Shown here piece by piece: positions 1 to 10,139 of a stretch of 64,000 nucleotides of DNA. Location of the stretch: positions 2,604,001 through 2,668,000 of the forward strand of contig CM065648.1 of the NCBI GenBank assembly GCA_033220425.1, read 5' to 3'. Source of the stretch: Lepraria neglecta (lineage: Eukaryota > Ascomycota > Lecanoromycetes > Lecanorales > Stereocaulaceae). Numbering within the stretch: the first letter of the stretch is position 1; every line of letters begins with the position of its first letter. The notes under the pieces were generated by a model that saw only the letters and a list, made by a program, of their open reading frames with translations, did no database searches and was not told the origin of the DNA. The translations under genes were made by a program, and so were the position numbers.

Positions 1-603
1 GCTATCCGAATATTCTTCTAGGTAGCGAGAGATCAACAAGGAGGGACTTGAATTCACTCATGTCATGCTCAGCTTTTACCTAATGAACGACGAGCAGCTC
101 GGCCTTGACCCTACAATTCAGCAACCAGACGGCGAGCGTTGCCTTGAGACCACCCGAAACGATCAGGTCGCGAACGACTCATTCTTTACAAAAGGAGATC
201 ATAAAGCAGGCGGTGATTGTTGGTCAAGCGATGACTAGTTGGAAAGCGTATTGTAACGGAGACGAATTGAAAGGACTTCTCATCGTCAAGAACTCTGTGG
301 CAATATGAAGAACGACCTGAAGTGGGGGAGCTCATTAAAGAGGCAACGGAGAAAGGGGTGCGAAGCATCGCCCGGTATCGTCATCACGAGACGCAGCAAG
401 GTCGCTAGGTCCTTCACTACCAACATCAAGCTTAGACTCAAAGCAATTAGCTGGCAAGGGTCAAACCCGCAGACGTCCAAGGGCCGTAGAGATCGGCGAT
501 CCAAGAGGCACGGCATTGCATACACAAGGATTTATATTGCGTACTTTATGGCCATTGTCCCGCAGGATCGGGATTCCGGTCGCATAGACGATGACCTGCA
601 GCC
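1..603 (+). pseudogene. Degraded FunK1/Sgk2-like fungal kinase fragment
   Basis: Two pieces of translation look like the fungal-specific FunK1/Sgk2-type protein kinase family. One frame at about 78-210 reads LMNDEQLGLDPTI followed by a Gln/Asp-rich stretch. Another frame at about 291-410 reads WQYEERPEVGELIKEATEKG and then a VRSIARYRHHET-like stretch, as in the family's lobe before the catalytic loop. The pieces are in different frames and interrupted by stops, so this is a relic. It is cut by the left window edge, and the Tc1-type element begins next to it at 604-611. I could not recognise a continuation on the far side of the element. The family call rests on remembered motif patterns, not on a search. 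Confidence 0.5.
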
Positions 604-698
604 AATGATATCGTAGATCCGAAAAACCTGTTGTAGCGTGGTTTTTTAGTTATCGATTGGCGCGCGCACACACCAAAATCTGAACAAAGTCGGCTTTT
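604..698 (+). repeat. Left terminal inverted repeat (with palindromic target flank)
   Basis: This segment is identical base for base to the reverse complement of 4568-4662 over 95 bases. The outermost 7 bases (604-610) belong to the palindromic target AATGATATCATT, so the repeat proper probably runs from 611 to 698. Confidence 0.9.
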
Positions 699-878
699 GC
701 ATATAAATCGATTATCGCACCAAATATACATATAAAAAGCTTCCTAAACAGGCAATTGTGAGGCTTCTAGCGTAGTGTTGCTGTCGCCCCCAGGGTTGCA
801 GCCCTATCTGCCACCCCGCCGACGTCCAACCTCGCTGTCGACCCCCACTATGCCTCCAGAAACCACCCTCCCCCCCCC

Positions 879-3263
879 ATGACGACTCGCCGCCGTGGTC
901 TCCCCACACTGCCGTCTACAGCACCACCCTCTGCGACTCCGAAGCCCCCAGCAGCCCGCAAAAAGCCTGCCCCCAAGCCTGCCCCCAGGCGTCCAAGCAA
1001 AGCGCCCAAACCAAAGAAGCCCCCACTAGCCAAATTACAAAAGGCGCCCTTATCTAAATCCGCTACCGCTGTCGCCGCCGCTGGACAGAGATACTGGGAC
1101 GCTCAGATTGAGCAGGATAATGAAGAAGACGCTATAGCTGCTGCGCAGGAAGAAGCCCGCAGGCTGGAGCACCAGAGCTTTTATGAGAAATACTACCATA
1201 CCCTGAATATGGACTCACAAAACACCTCTGGAGAACTCAGCTCTCTAGAGCTATCGCCTGGGGGGAAGGAGCGCTATCAGAAGGCATGTACTGAGGAAGA
1301 ATCAAGACGAGCAGCTGTAGCTCGCACTGCTATATGGGACGAATTCAAAGCAGTTGGTTATTCGGTGGAATGGTGGGTCCATTTCGAGAAGATTGAGCTA
1401 TTCAGAGACTCCACTACACATACTATGGGAGCCGCGGGACGCCTGGATTGGGAAGCCTGGTACAACAGGCTTCATCCAATGGGTCGGGAGCATGCAGATA
1501 GCGAGGGAAAGAGCTGCTATACGGTTGCAATCAGGGCAGATTTGAAGGTAGGTAATACAGCTGGCAAATCTACTAGTACCATAAATATGAAAGATGGCGA
1601 GCTGGACTCCATTTGGCAAAAGAAGGTCCTGAGTCTGATGCAGCTCAGACACGAAAGTCGTCCCAAGAAGAATGCAATACTGACTTTTAAAGTCGGTGTT
1701 GAATTCTTCTTTGCTCGTACTCATAACGGTATTCTTCCAGCGTCTATGCTACCGTCTATACCTCCAACACAGTCGCAAATAAAGGCACAGCAGTCCCAGG
1801 CTAAAACACTGCGGGTAGATCTACTCAAGACTCAACAACAAGCTTTGGTCGATCAGCATGAGCTTGCGTTGATAGCAGCCCACAAATGCACTTCGCCCAG
1901 TTGTCCAAATAGCGCCGGTGGACAGTGCTTACTGCAGGATGGCAAGCATTATGCTCTCGATGGACCTCACATTCGTGCCTGGGTTCAATGTATCAACACC
2001 AACACTGCTACACCAAGCACCCCTCCTCCTAATTTCCATATCAACGCAAGGCTGAGACGTCAGATTCCCCACGGGACCAAGGATCGCAAGAAGCAGGAGG
2101 AGGTCCTACCGCCAATAACACCTGCCCCAGCAGCCACAGACGTCATGGATGAGAAGTATATGGACAGAGCTTTTAAGCTAGCAACGCTGAAGCTTATGGG
2201 AAAGCTCATTGGCGACGATATCCCAGCTTCACCGACACCTCATCTAACGCCAACGCCAGCGCCAGCGCCAGCACCAGCGCCTACGCCTGCTCGTACGCCA
2301 TCTCCTCCACTATTACCGCGTCCTTGCTACACGGCGTCTTCTTCCAGGTCGCGCGCTTTATCGCATCTTCCTGACGCTGACGTATTAAGGCCAAGTAGCC
2401 CTGTGACTACTGAAGATTGGGCTGGATATATCTCATGGCTTTGCAATATAGAAAACACCTGGACAGGGGCAAAAAAAGAAGCTTTTGAGCACGCTGGACA
2501 TGTTCTAGAAGAAGCTTATATATCGATTCAGTCTATCCAACAGGAAATGAAGGGCTTAGGGCATAAGGCTTATTGGGATTCTATGGATATTAAACCTGGA
2601 GTTGGGCATCATCTCGCTCGACTTGCCAGTAAATATCAGGCTTATGAGAAGCAGAAATCTGCCAGTCGTCAATGTCAGTCGTTCTGCTTTTATTCCACCG
2701 TTAATTTCTATTTATAAGTGGTATTTTGGCGGTTGAATATATGGCAATCTTTTAGCTGTGCGGCTTTCTCCGCCGCTAAATATTACAGATTTTAGCTTCT
2801 GCGCTATCGTTTTATTACATAAGATTTGGCAGTGCTTAGTTATTAAATACACGGGTGATCTGCAACTAGGTGAAATAATACGCTGGAATTCGTGTTTTTT
2901 TGGCTTGGCAGTTGGAGAAGGCTGTATAGAGCACAATCAATTAATTTTGCTAATATCTTTACTTTAGCAGGTACTACAAAAGCTTCACCGTTTGATATAA
3001 CATCCTCACCGCCGCCATCTGCTCAGGTCCAGGTACCTGCGTCTCAAGCAACGACTCAGGATAAGACGGGGAAGCCATTATCGCCGCAGTACTATGCGCC
3101 AAAGAACTATGGAGCAGATGACGATTATAAGTCAGGTAGCAGCGACGACGACGATATGCTAGAGACTCAGCGGCCCCTTAGCGAGAATGCGATTATACAG
3201 AGTATCGAGACTCAGCAGTGGGAGCGAGAAAAAGCAGGCTACGAGTCATATCGACGTCAATAA
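879..3263 (+). CDS. Transposon-borne protein of unknown function, 695 aa
   Basis: Model join(879..2673, 2971..3263). The donor GTCAGT and the acceptor TTTAGCAG keep the frame and give 695 aa; the 297-base intron is long for this genome. I do not recognise the protein. Residues 1-60 are very basic and Pro/Lys/Arg-rich, suggesting DNA binding or nuclear targeting. A central part of about 250 residues looks folded. Near residues 335-372 there is a Cys/His cluster (HKC, then C, then C, then HY and W) that could bind zinc. A Pro-Ala-Thr repeat lies near 455-475, and the spliced C-terminus is acidic (a run of four Asp) and Gln/Glu-rich. An 11-codon upstream ORF (850-882) overlaps the start codon as ATGA, after a run of nine C. 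It lies wholly inside the inverted repeats and is convergent with the transposase. It could be an accessory transposition factor or captured host DNA. Confidence 0.6.
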
Positions 3264-3381
3264 GATAATTGCACACATATATATATCTTATTTGCCAACT
3301 ACCAATCAAAAGCACTTTTCTAATTGCAATTCCATTAAGCCCGCCGTCTATATATAGATCTCTCTGCTATTTAGCTATTTT

Positions 3382-4471
3382 TTACCGCCCTTCATAATAT
3401 ATGCCCGCTGCTCGAAATAGTGCCCCATGGTCAGCAAGGTCGCCCTGCGCCCTTACCGCATCATTCAAAAATCTCTCAAAGTCTGCCGGCTCAGGACCAT
3501 ATACGTCAATAAGATAACCATTCCTTTTAAGCCACCCCTTAAGGATAGCAAATGAGGTCTCAATGGGGTTATAGTCTGGTGAGTACGGTGGAAGATAAGC
3601 TAATGTAACGCCTGCAGCCTCGCACATATCCACTAATTCCTGCGAGTGGTGGATAGATGCATTGTCAAGGATAAGCACTGAACGAGGCCCTCCTAGTGCT
3701 GCAGGGGTACACTGTGGGAGAACCTTATTGCGTACAAAATCATTGAATAAAGTCTCGGTGAGAGAACCATGGATAGTGGTCCAGGCAATATATCCATCCA
3801 CCGTATATGCAGGAAGAACTGACCACCTCTTTGATCTTTTGAATAGCGTATTTACCCCTACCTCTGCACCAAGACGAGACCAGCCAAACTTCCTATCAGC
3901 GGTACGCTCATGGGACGCGGTCTCATCCAGAAATATCAGCTGATTTGCGGTCCAGCTACATAGCTTTGCTTTCCATTCATCGCGCTCGCGCTGGTCTCGC
4001 TGAGAAGCTCGGTGGGAAGCCTGTCCAGACGTTAATAAGTAAGTCAGGCTATACCTTATATTAATGGGAGGCGAGGCTTACTTTTTTATGTGACCAATTA
4101 CATCGCCGCAGGGTGTCATGAATAGTAGACTCGCCGAGCGTCAGACTATACATATCGTATAGAAAATATACCATTTCAAAGAGATAAGACAGTGGCTTTT
4201 CATCCAGCCAATCAGTCAGGGCTTTCTCCATTACTTCAGTGAGAAGGCGGGGACGGCCCTGCACCATATATGGGGCAACGACCGTCCCCCACGCCTCCAG
4301 GTTCCGCTTCATCTTGGAGATCTGCTGTTGAGTCACACCAGTACGGTCTACTATATCTTTGACTGTATCACCGCGGTCGAGATAGTGCTCGATATCGAAA
4401 CGTGTCTGAGAGCCTAGTGGGGGTGGCATTTTGGCGGCGGCGAGGGTGGTAGGCAGCGACAGCGCGGGCAA
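3382..4471 (-). CDS. Tc1/mariner transposase (DDE superfamily endonuclease)
   Basis: Model complement(join(3382..4020, 4082..4471)), 342 aa. The 61-base intron has GTAAGC and GGACAG ends and is in phase 0. The N-terminal third carries two helix-turn-helix-like segments (for example VKDIVDRTGVTQQQISKM near residues 37-55). The catalytic domain has FLDET (Asp about 162), LILDNASIHH (Asp about 249) and PDYNPIE (Glu about 284). The last two are separated by 34 residues, a DD34E signature of Tc1-like enzymes. Length and motifs are complete. It cuts and pastes the element at TA targets by binding the inverted repeats. A shorter start is possible at an internal Met (about 4429). Confidence 0.9.
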
Positions 4472-4567
4472 GAGCTCCGTTTATGGGGGCAAAAGCAACA
4501 CTATGCCAAGAGCTTCACTTTTGCCCATTTAGGAACGATTCTGACTACTGGTGATGGAGATCTAGTA

Positions 4568-4662
4568 AAAAGCCGACTTTGTTCAGATTTTGGTGTGTGC
4601 GCGCGCCAATCGATAACTAAAAAACCACGCTACAACAGGTTTTTCGGATCTACGATATCATT
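4568..4662 (-). repeat. Right terminal inverted repeat (with palindromic target flank)
   Basis: Exact reverse complement of 604-698. The TA at 4656-4657 is the presumed target-site duplication, and the outer bases complete the palindromic target. Confidence 0.9.
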
Positions 4663-7198
4663 TAACCGTCAGCCTTCCCGTAGCGCTAACGAAGAAAGTC
4701 AATCCCCAAATCCTTTGAGAAAGTAATCCCATGTTTCATGACGGTAAAGCGATCCGTCGATCGATTGGAGCTGGGCTGTATCCAAGGAGCGTTGCTGGTC
4801 ACGGATTCACTTTCGTTGAGCTGAGGTGGCTCAACGAACTTTGCGATGATTTTATGCACCTTGAATCCTTGGGAAACATTACTTGCTTCAGGTTCTGGCA
4901 CAATACCGGTCTTTAAGCTAGATAAAAGTTGAGAGAAGCACCGGTATCATTTAGAGTTTGATTATTTAGATTTCTACTCAGCATTCAGTTTGGTGCGTTC
5001 TTGAAGTGCTATAAGAATATTTGGCACAGACACGTCTCCAATGCTATAAAAATGCATTCCTTGCCGTCATTAGTCCAAAATCTGTGGCCATGTTCCAATA
5101 GCCTCCCACCTGACATATCGCGTGCTCTGGGTTCTGGGAAGCAAGCAGTACGTCTCAGCTGGAGTAGAGAAAAATAATTAGGCTTGCCAGCCAGGGCTGA
5201 GTGAGATATGCTAAGCCGCAAACAGGAGCTTGAACGAGCCGTAACTTCGACTGCGCCTGTCAATTTCATAAGCGGCATTAGATGCTGGAGCCAGAAGGAT
5301 GCTGAGGCCTGAATTGGATGCTTGGGCCTGAGTCCTGGATCCTGGAGGATGCTGGGGCGTGTAACTGGATGCTTAGGCCTAGATCCTGGAGGCAGAGATA
5401 GGTACTGGAGCCAGAATTCGATGCTGAGAAATAGGGCGGGGGAGGAGGAGCCGGGGTTTCAAAAATGTGTTGATATCCTTTCTTCTTTCAACACCCCTCG
5501 CGCTCGGTCCTACATAAGGACAGCTTCATACGCTCATCTGTATTTTGTCCCCCTCGGAGCCGGCTACAGCATGAAACAGACAGTATGCCTCACGCAGCAA
5601 AAGCAAAGTCCAGATAATTTATCAGAAGGAAATCAAATATTGTGAAAAAAGCAGATTAGGCGCGATTGTGTCATATGGACCACGAATCCTGGCCTCCTAC
5701 AACAACAGAGATCGTATGAACCCGACGAATCGATTGTTGAGTTGACTGGAGCTTAGAAAGCATCGTATCTTCTACTTGTCAACCTTTTATTTGAAGCCTT
5801 CGAGAATAAAAGTCAGTGTTCGAGGACCCGTCCGACATAAGGTTTGGGTTGGTGGAGTACGAGCCGTCGGGGGATACATACGTGTTAACCCACTCTCCTT
5901 ACACATAACCAATAAGTCGAATTTAAGTCGTCTGATGCCTTGACGATGACCGAGATAGTGCTTTCAAGTTTCAGTAAGGTCGGTAAACTAGTCAATATTG
6001 CTTCCGAACCCAACTAGTCGACTGCGACGTGCTCTTCCAGCTCCAAACCTGCATCCTCCAATACATGCGCGACAATCCAGATCGTTATGCCGATATTGAT
6101 CGGCCTTGCAGACCATCATTCAACACGAACTTCAGACAGACCCCGCTCGGATCCATCCCGCACCAACCGACCCTTCTCTGATCACGCCGTCTGACGTGTT
6201 GATGGGAGGAGTCGAAGGGAAGGTGAGAAGAGAATGAATTACCGAGAAACGGGAGAATGGAGCGCGGAATGGATAGAAAGGCAAACATGGTTTATAAGTT
6301 GATGTTGCTGATACTGCTGTCGTGAACTACTAGAGATCAAGTCAACTTACAGGGGAGACAAAGAAAGATCCGAGGTAGATCAAGTATCTCAGACATTGTT
6401 CAAAGCATTGACAAGGGATACTCACTGTCATATCAATTCGCTATAAGTCAATAATGCAAGCACAAATACCAGTTATTTCGACCACTGAGTTGCAGCCATT
6501 AAACCAGGCGCACATGGAGTGCTTTGGGTGCAGCTGGCCTGGCATTGCTTATCCGGCGCTGAACGGCTGTTCCTGTTGCTTCGGCAGTGCAGTGAGCCTC
6601 GCCAGCCACGGAAAAAGCTACCTTAGACGCGGCAGGGAATGCTACTTATGCTCGCTATGCTCGACTATGGAAAAAGTAATCCCATCCTATCGTCTAGCGC
6701 TTACAGACAGTTTGTGATCTTCAGCAATTATTGAGTTTCCTGTTTGTCACTTATTAGATTATTTGAGAACCCGCTAAGCGTTTTCGCCATTCGAAGCTAT
6801 ATTTCAGTCAAGCTAGGGTATATCTTCCTTGATTAGAGTAGCTATACTGTAGATGATTCCTACTGAGCCAAGTCCATTTCGTTACAAATGATGATCAGAG
6901 GATGAGTATGACGTTCTCATTCCCTCTATTCGTCTTGGTTTGCCGAAATCTCCCCACAGTAATTCAAAACATCAATCCGGACCAAATGCGACCTCATTGT
7001 CATCCCAAAAATGATAGCATGTTGAATAGATTGAACAGGCAATTTCCCCTCTCCACACCACACTGGCGCAAATTCGAGGGCTTATTCGGGGTTTGTGATC
7101 ATCCTGCCAAGCAAATAAATACCAGTCGTGCCAGGATATTCGATAGTCATTTCAATTTGAAATTCAACGGTATCCTATTCTCAGATTTGGTAGCTCAT
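4663..7198. other. Gene-poor stretch, no supported gene
   Basis: About 2.5 kb with only short ORFs in conflicting frames. The longest (minus-strand 5009-5278 and 4686-4901, plus-strand 5322-5645 and 6902-7204) show no family motif and no credible splice chain. The minus-strand ORF at 6085-6288 begins with a plausible hydrophobic stretch but stops without a donor I trust. A small minisatellite lies at 5281-5437. The rest is probably decayed sequence. Confidence 0.5.
5281..5437. repeat. Degenerate minisatellite, unit about GGATGCTKRGGCCTGA
   Basis: The core GGATGCT followed by TGGGCC, GAGGCC, TAGGCC or GGGGCG recurs about six times with variable spacers, interleaved with TCCTGGATCCTGGA blocks. 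Copies differ by several bases, so this is an old, imperfect tandem repeat. Confidence 0.6.
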
Positions 7199-8231
7199 TT
7201 ATGATATATTGTCGAGTTTGAGTGAAGAACCCTCTGCTAGATCGTTCAGGTTGTAGTGTCTCGGAGCCATCCACTGGTTTAAAGGGTCCCACTTGACACA
7301 CTCCCGACGACTGTCAGATTTAGCTGCTACCTCCCAGGTACGTCCTTCTTGTGATTCCCAAAAAAGTTCCAAAGGAGTCAAGTCCGGCACGCACATTACG
7401 GAGAGGCGGATCGTCTCCAAGCAGTGATCTACGTGAACAAAGGAGAAAAAGTTAAAACACATCCAAGAGTTTTTGTAAACCTTATATAGCCGGGTATCAC
7501 TTACGAGCATGGAAGATATGTTCTGCACGCTGCTCGACAGTTTGATGAGGATAATAGTAATCTGCATGTATCACCTGACGAAGGAATCTCTAGATTCGTT
7601 TAATATAAGCGTGACATACATTAGTAGCCACGTACAATGCAATGAATATTATGGTTAAAACCAAACACCGTGGCGTGGCCTCCTTTCAAGGGAAGAGTCG
7701 ACATGTTCAGCCTTGATGCTTCTTGATCTGAAAGCTTGACCCCGCGGACTAGGTCAGCAGAGATGCGTCAGCGGGATCGGTCCACAATTCAAAAAAGGGA
7801 GTGGGCCATACATGCCACAAGCTCGTTCCATGCAGCATCAGATTCATGCGATGGGTCTCCGGTGTAGATGCTATTCGACCAAGCATCGGCTCTATGCCTT
7901 ACAGTCTCATACTGGACGGCTTCTTTTATCGGAGCTGGTTTGTGTCAGTATAAAGAAGAGACGTCGAAAGGAGAGATGACGAACAGTATAGGTGTTGAGA
8001 GTGAGAGCCTTGTGCTGGATCTGTATCGGAGGTCGAAAAAAGGACTTGTCTTTCAAGTTGGAGGAGCAATGCGGAAGCGCTCAATAAGATCAATGCATGA
8101 ACCAGGACCGACCCGACCCAATACCCAAGTCTTTGATGTGGTGCTTTACGCTTAGAACACTCGTAGCAACACGTTTGAATAGAGTCAGTCGACTTTCTGT
8201 CAATGAAGAATAGCTGCTTGTCTGATTCCAT
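7199..8231 (-). CDS. UstYa-family oxidase (DUF3328), mycotoxin biosynthesis type
   Basis: Model complement(join(7199..7428, 7505..7589, 7636..7748, 7812..7934, 7985..8231)), 265 aa; all five exons join in phase. The N-terminus is a short cytosolic tail followed by one membrane helix (LGYWVGSVLVHALILL). Next comes the family signature EAVQYE...YTGDPSHESDAAW, then two HxxHC motifs: HNIHC near residues 156-160 and HAHHC near 188-192. After these come ETIRLSVMCVPDLTP and a C-terminal C-W-hydrophobic tail. These two His/Cys motifs are the presumed metal ligands of UstYa enzymes, which oxidise or cyclise RiPP (dikaritin) and some nonribosomal peptides. Both motifs are intact, so the enzyme may be active. 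The first donor (GTTCGT) is weak but the branch site TACTGAC is good. It is divergent from the secreted-peptide gene at 8935. Confidence 0.85.
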
Positions 8232-8934
8232 ACTGAGTTTCCTCGATTATTGAACAAAGCCTTTTTTTCGATCTTAGTAGCAGACTCATAAGTAACAGCA
8301 TTTAAGATGTTGCTGAGCGCTGAAAATATCGAAGTGGGTGGGCACGGACGTCAAGTAAATCGTCATGTTGCAGGATGAAATCGCCTCACCGCCACTTAGG
8401 GATAGGTACATCTGAAAAGTCGATCTCTGCAAACATATGTAGGTTTTCAAGATCGATGCGGATCCTTAGTCCGGTGGTGATTACGTAGCTAAATTGTTAA
8501 AGCTAATCTACAGCTGAACATTTATGCGAGGGTGCACTCAATTGGCCAGCTGTCGCGTTACACGGGTAACATTCTCCGACCAAGGCGAGAAGGCAACCAT
8601 TTTCGTGCATCTTGCTGTGAAATGATGTAGGTGGCGCGAGTAAAGGCTACCAGAGGAATCGATTGATACAATAATGATTTATGAGAACAAATAAATCATA
8701 CCGAAAGTTAGACATTTCCTTTTCTTGAGCGTCTTAATAATTGAAGTACGCCAGAGATCCCCGATTATTCGACACCGGTTAGAAGAGCACTTAATCTCGA
8801 CTCATCCACATCCTTATCTCACAAATCTCAGGAATTACATCTTTTCAAAGAACCAGAATTACCACTGTCCTACCCTACAGCTCTCAGGAACCGTACATAC
8901 TTGAGGAGGAACAACACCACACACCACAGCCAAT
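8232..8934. promoter_or_regulatory. Shared divergent promoter, UstYa gene and secreted peptide
   Basis: About 700 bases separate two divergent start codons, so regulatory sites may be shared. The last 120 bases before 8935 are A/C-rich and lack ATG, like a fungal 5' leader. No coding potential seen. Confidence 0.4.
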
Positions 8935-9146
8935 ATGCAGCTGCCAATCATCGTTTTGGCTTTTGCCTTTCTCAGCTGTCGCACTTACTCAGCGCCAGTG
9001 TCAGACGGTAATTTCATTCCATGTGTCTGTTGTTACCCACGCATAACAAAATGAGCTTAGTCAATGAGCGCTCGTCAGACGCCGATACGAGAGCCGATCA
9101 CGCTTACCCTATTGAAGTTGAAGGAATGCTTGCGACCCTGGATTGA
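8935..9146 (+). CDS. Small secreted peptide (52 aa), possible RiPP precursor
   Basis: Model join(8935..9007, 9061..9146). The intron is 53 bases, GTAATT to GCTTAG, with an ATAAC-type branch region. The first about 20 residues form a signal peptide (MQLPIIVLAFAFLSCRTYSA), predicted to be cut after SA. The mature part is about 32 residues, acidic, Cys-free and with a single Tyr in HAYPIEVEG. It resembles a dikaritin precursor in having a signal peptide, short acidic spacers and a Tyr next to Pro/Ile, and it lies next to a UstYa enzyme. It lacks the KR Kex2 sites and repeated cores of UstA/PhomA. It could equally be an ordinary small secreted protein. No family recognised. Confidence 0.5.
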
Positions 9147-10139
9147 TTGGTGCAAGATAAGGCATCTGGAACAGACGTGGCACAATCGACTGACGTTGGA
9201 TTTTGATCATTGGTCCGGCATTTAAGGGAATGGAATTGTCGGAGATAAAGTGGCATTCAAGTATCCTACTGTCCTAATGAAAATTAATATTCTTGCTATT
9301 GAAATATACACCAATGGTCGATGTTCTTGTATACTTGATCTTTCTCGGCACTGAGACCCAGAGGTCCGTAGCAGTAGCACCCAAATAGTAATGTGTGACT
9401 GTCTCACGCAGCCCTGGTGCTGAATGCCTTAACAGTAGCAATATGATGTAGTTAGTGAAAGCCTAGCACAAGATCTAGGTGGGAGAACAAATCGCAACGA
9501 TATAAAGTAAAAAACAGGACTGAAGAGGTATTAATTATTACGGATTCCGATGAAATCAAGTGCGTTTTGATTGGCACACTGACCACCAATTGAATTGGAT
9601 CGTATTGAAGTTCGGCTTCTCGGCCTGATAGTCCCTACCCTGAACATGTAGATCTTTCCCTTAACGAGCCTGCGTGAACCCTGTCGATCACTTGCTTCCA
9701 GCTAAGCTCGCGGGTTGACGTAAAAATCCGACTATTCAGGGGGGTGCTTAGCGGGAAACCCCACCCATAATGACGATGATTGCCGGATTCCGATGGAAGT
9801 TCCCCGTTTCCCCATCGGCTAATGTACATAATGCGGCATCTAACGGCAGATCCCCGTCAACTATGCCGGCGGCTATTGACAAGGTGTAGCCCGTCTGAGT
9901 AACCGAAGAACCCACTCTGTGGTTATCGTACCTAGGAAGTCGGCATGGTGGGTGGGGCCCCAGAAGGTGAGCTGAGACAAATGTATTGGTATTGAAAACG
10001 TGACCGCTCTATAAGTAATTCTCGCAATCTGCTCCTCCAATTACCACCGAGTCCTTTCCACACACACATACCTACAAAGTGTTCAAACCTTTGAAGCTCT
10101 CCCACACGTTCATCATCTCGGCGCTGTAAGCACTGTTAA
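9147..10139. other. Intergenic, nothing recognised
   Basis: Short ORFs only. The last 120 bases before 10140 are pyrimidine-rich with TACC/CACA runs, typical of a fungal 5' leader for the downstream membrane protein. The element GATTCCGATG occurs near 9541 and again near 9785; its meaning is unknown. Confidence 0.4.

Larger units (their letters stand above)
611..4655. mobile_element. Tc1/mariner DNA transposon, DD34E, with a second (cargo) gene
   Basis: A 4,045-base element bounded by long inverted repeats that begin TCGTAGATCCGAAAAACCTG and flanked on both sides by TA (609-610 and 4656-4657), the target duplication expected for Tc1/mariner. It holds a full-length transposase on the minus strand (3382-4471, one intron) and a larger plus-strand gene (879-3263) whose 3' end lies about 120 bases from the transposase 3' end, so the two are convergent. 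The repeats are identical and neither gene has an internal stop, so the insertion looks recent and possibly still active. Tc1/mariner elements usually carry only a transposase, which makes the second gene unusual. Confidence 0.88.

Noticed and set aside
305-616. Plus-strand ORF of 103 aa at the left edge
   Set aside because: The kinase-like signal of this segment is in a different frame, and the ORF reads into the inverted repeat of the transposon. It is a chance frame over a relic.
2241-2310. CRISPR or regulatory repeat
   Set aside because: It is a CCAGCG-type codon repeat encoding Pro-Ala in the cargo protein; eukaryotic context, no spacers.
4686-4901. Minus-strand ORF of 71 aa beside the transposon
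   Set aside because: Protein-like in places but with no family motif, no splice continuation and stops on both sides.
8935-9146. Classical dikaritin precursor with repeated cores
   Set aside because: No KR sites and no repeated core were found in any frame to 9400, so I report only a possible atypical precursor.
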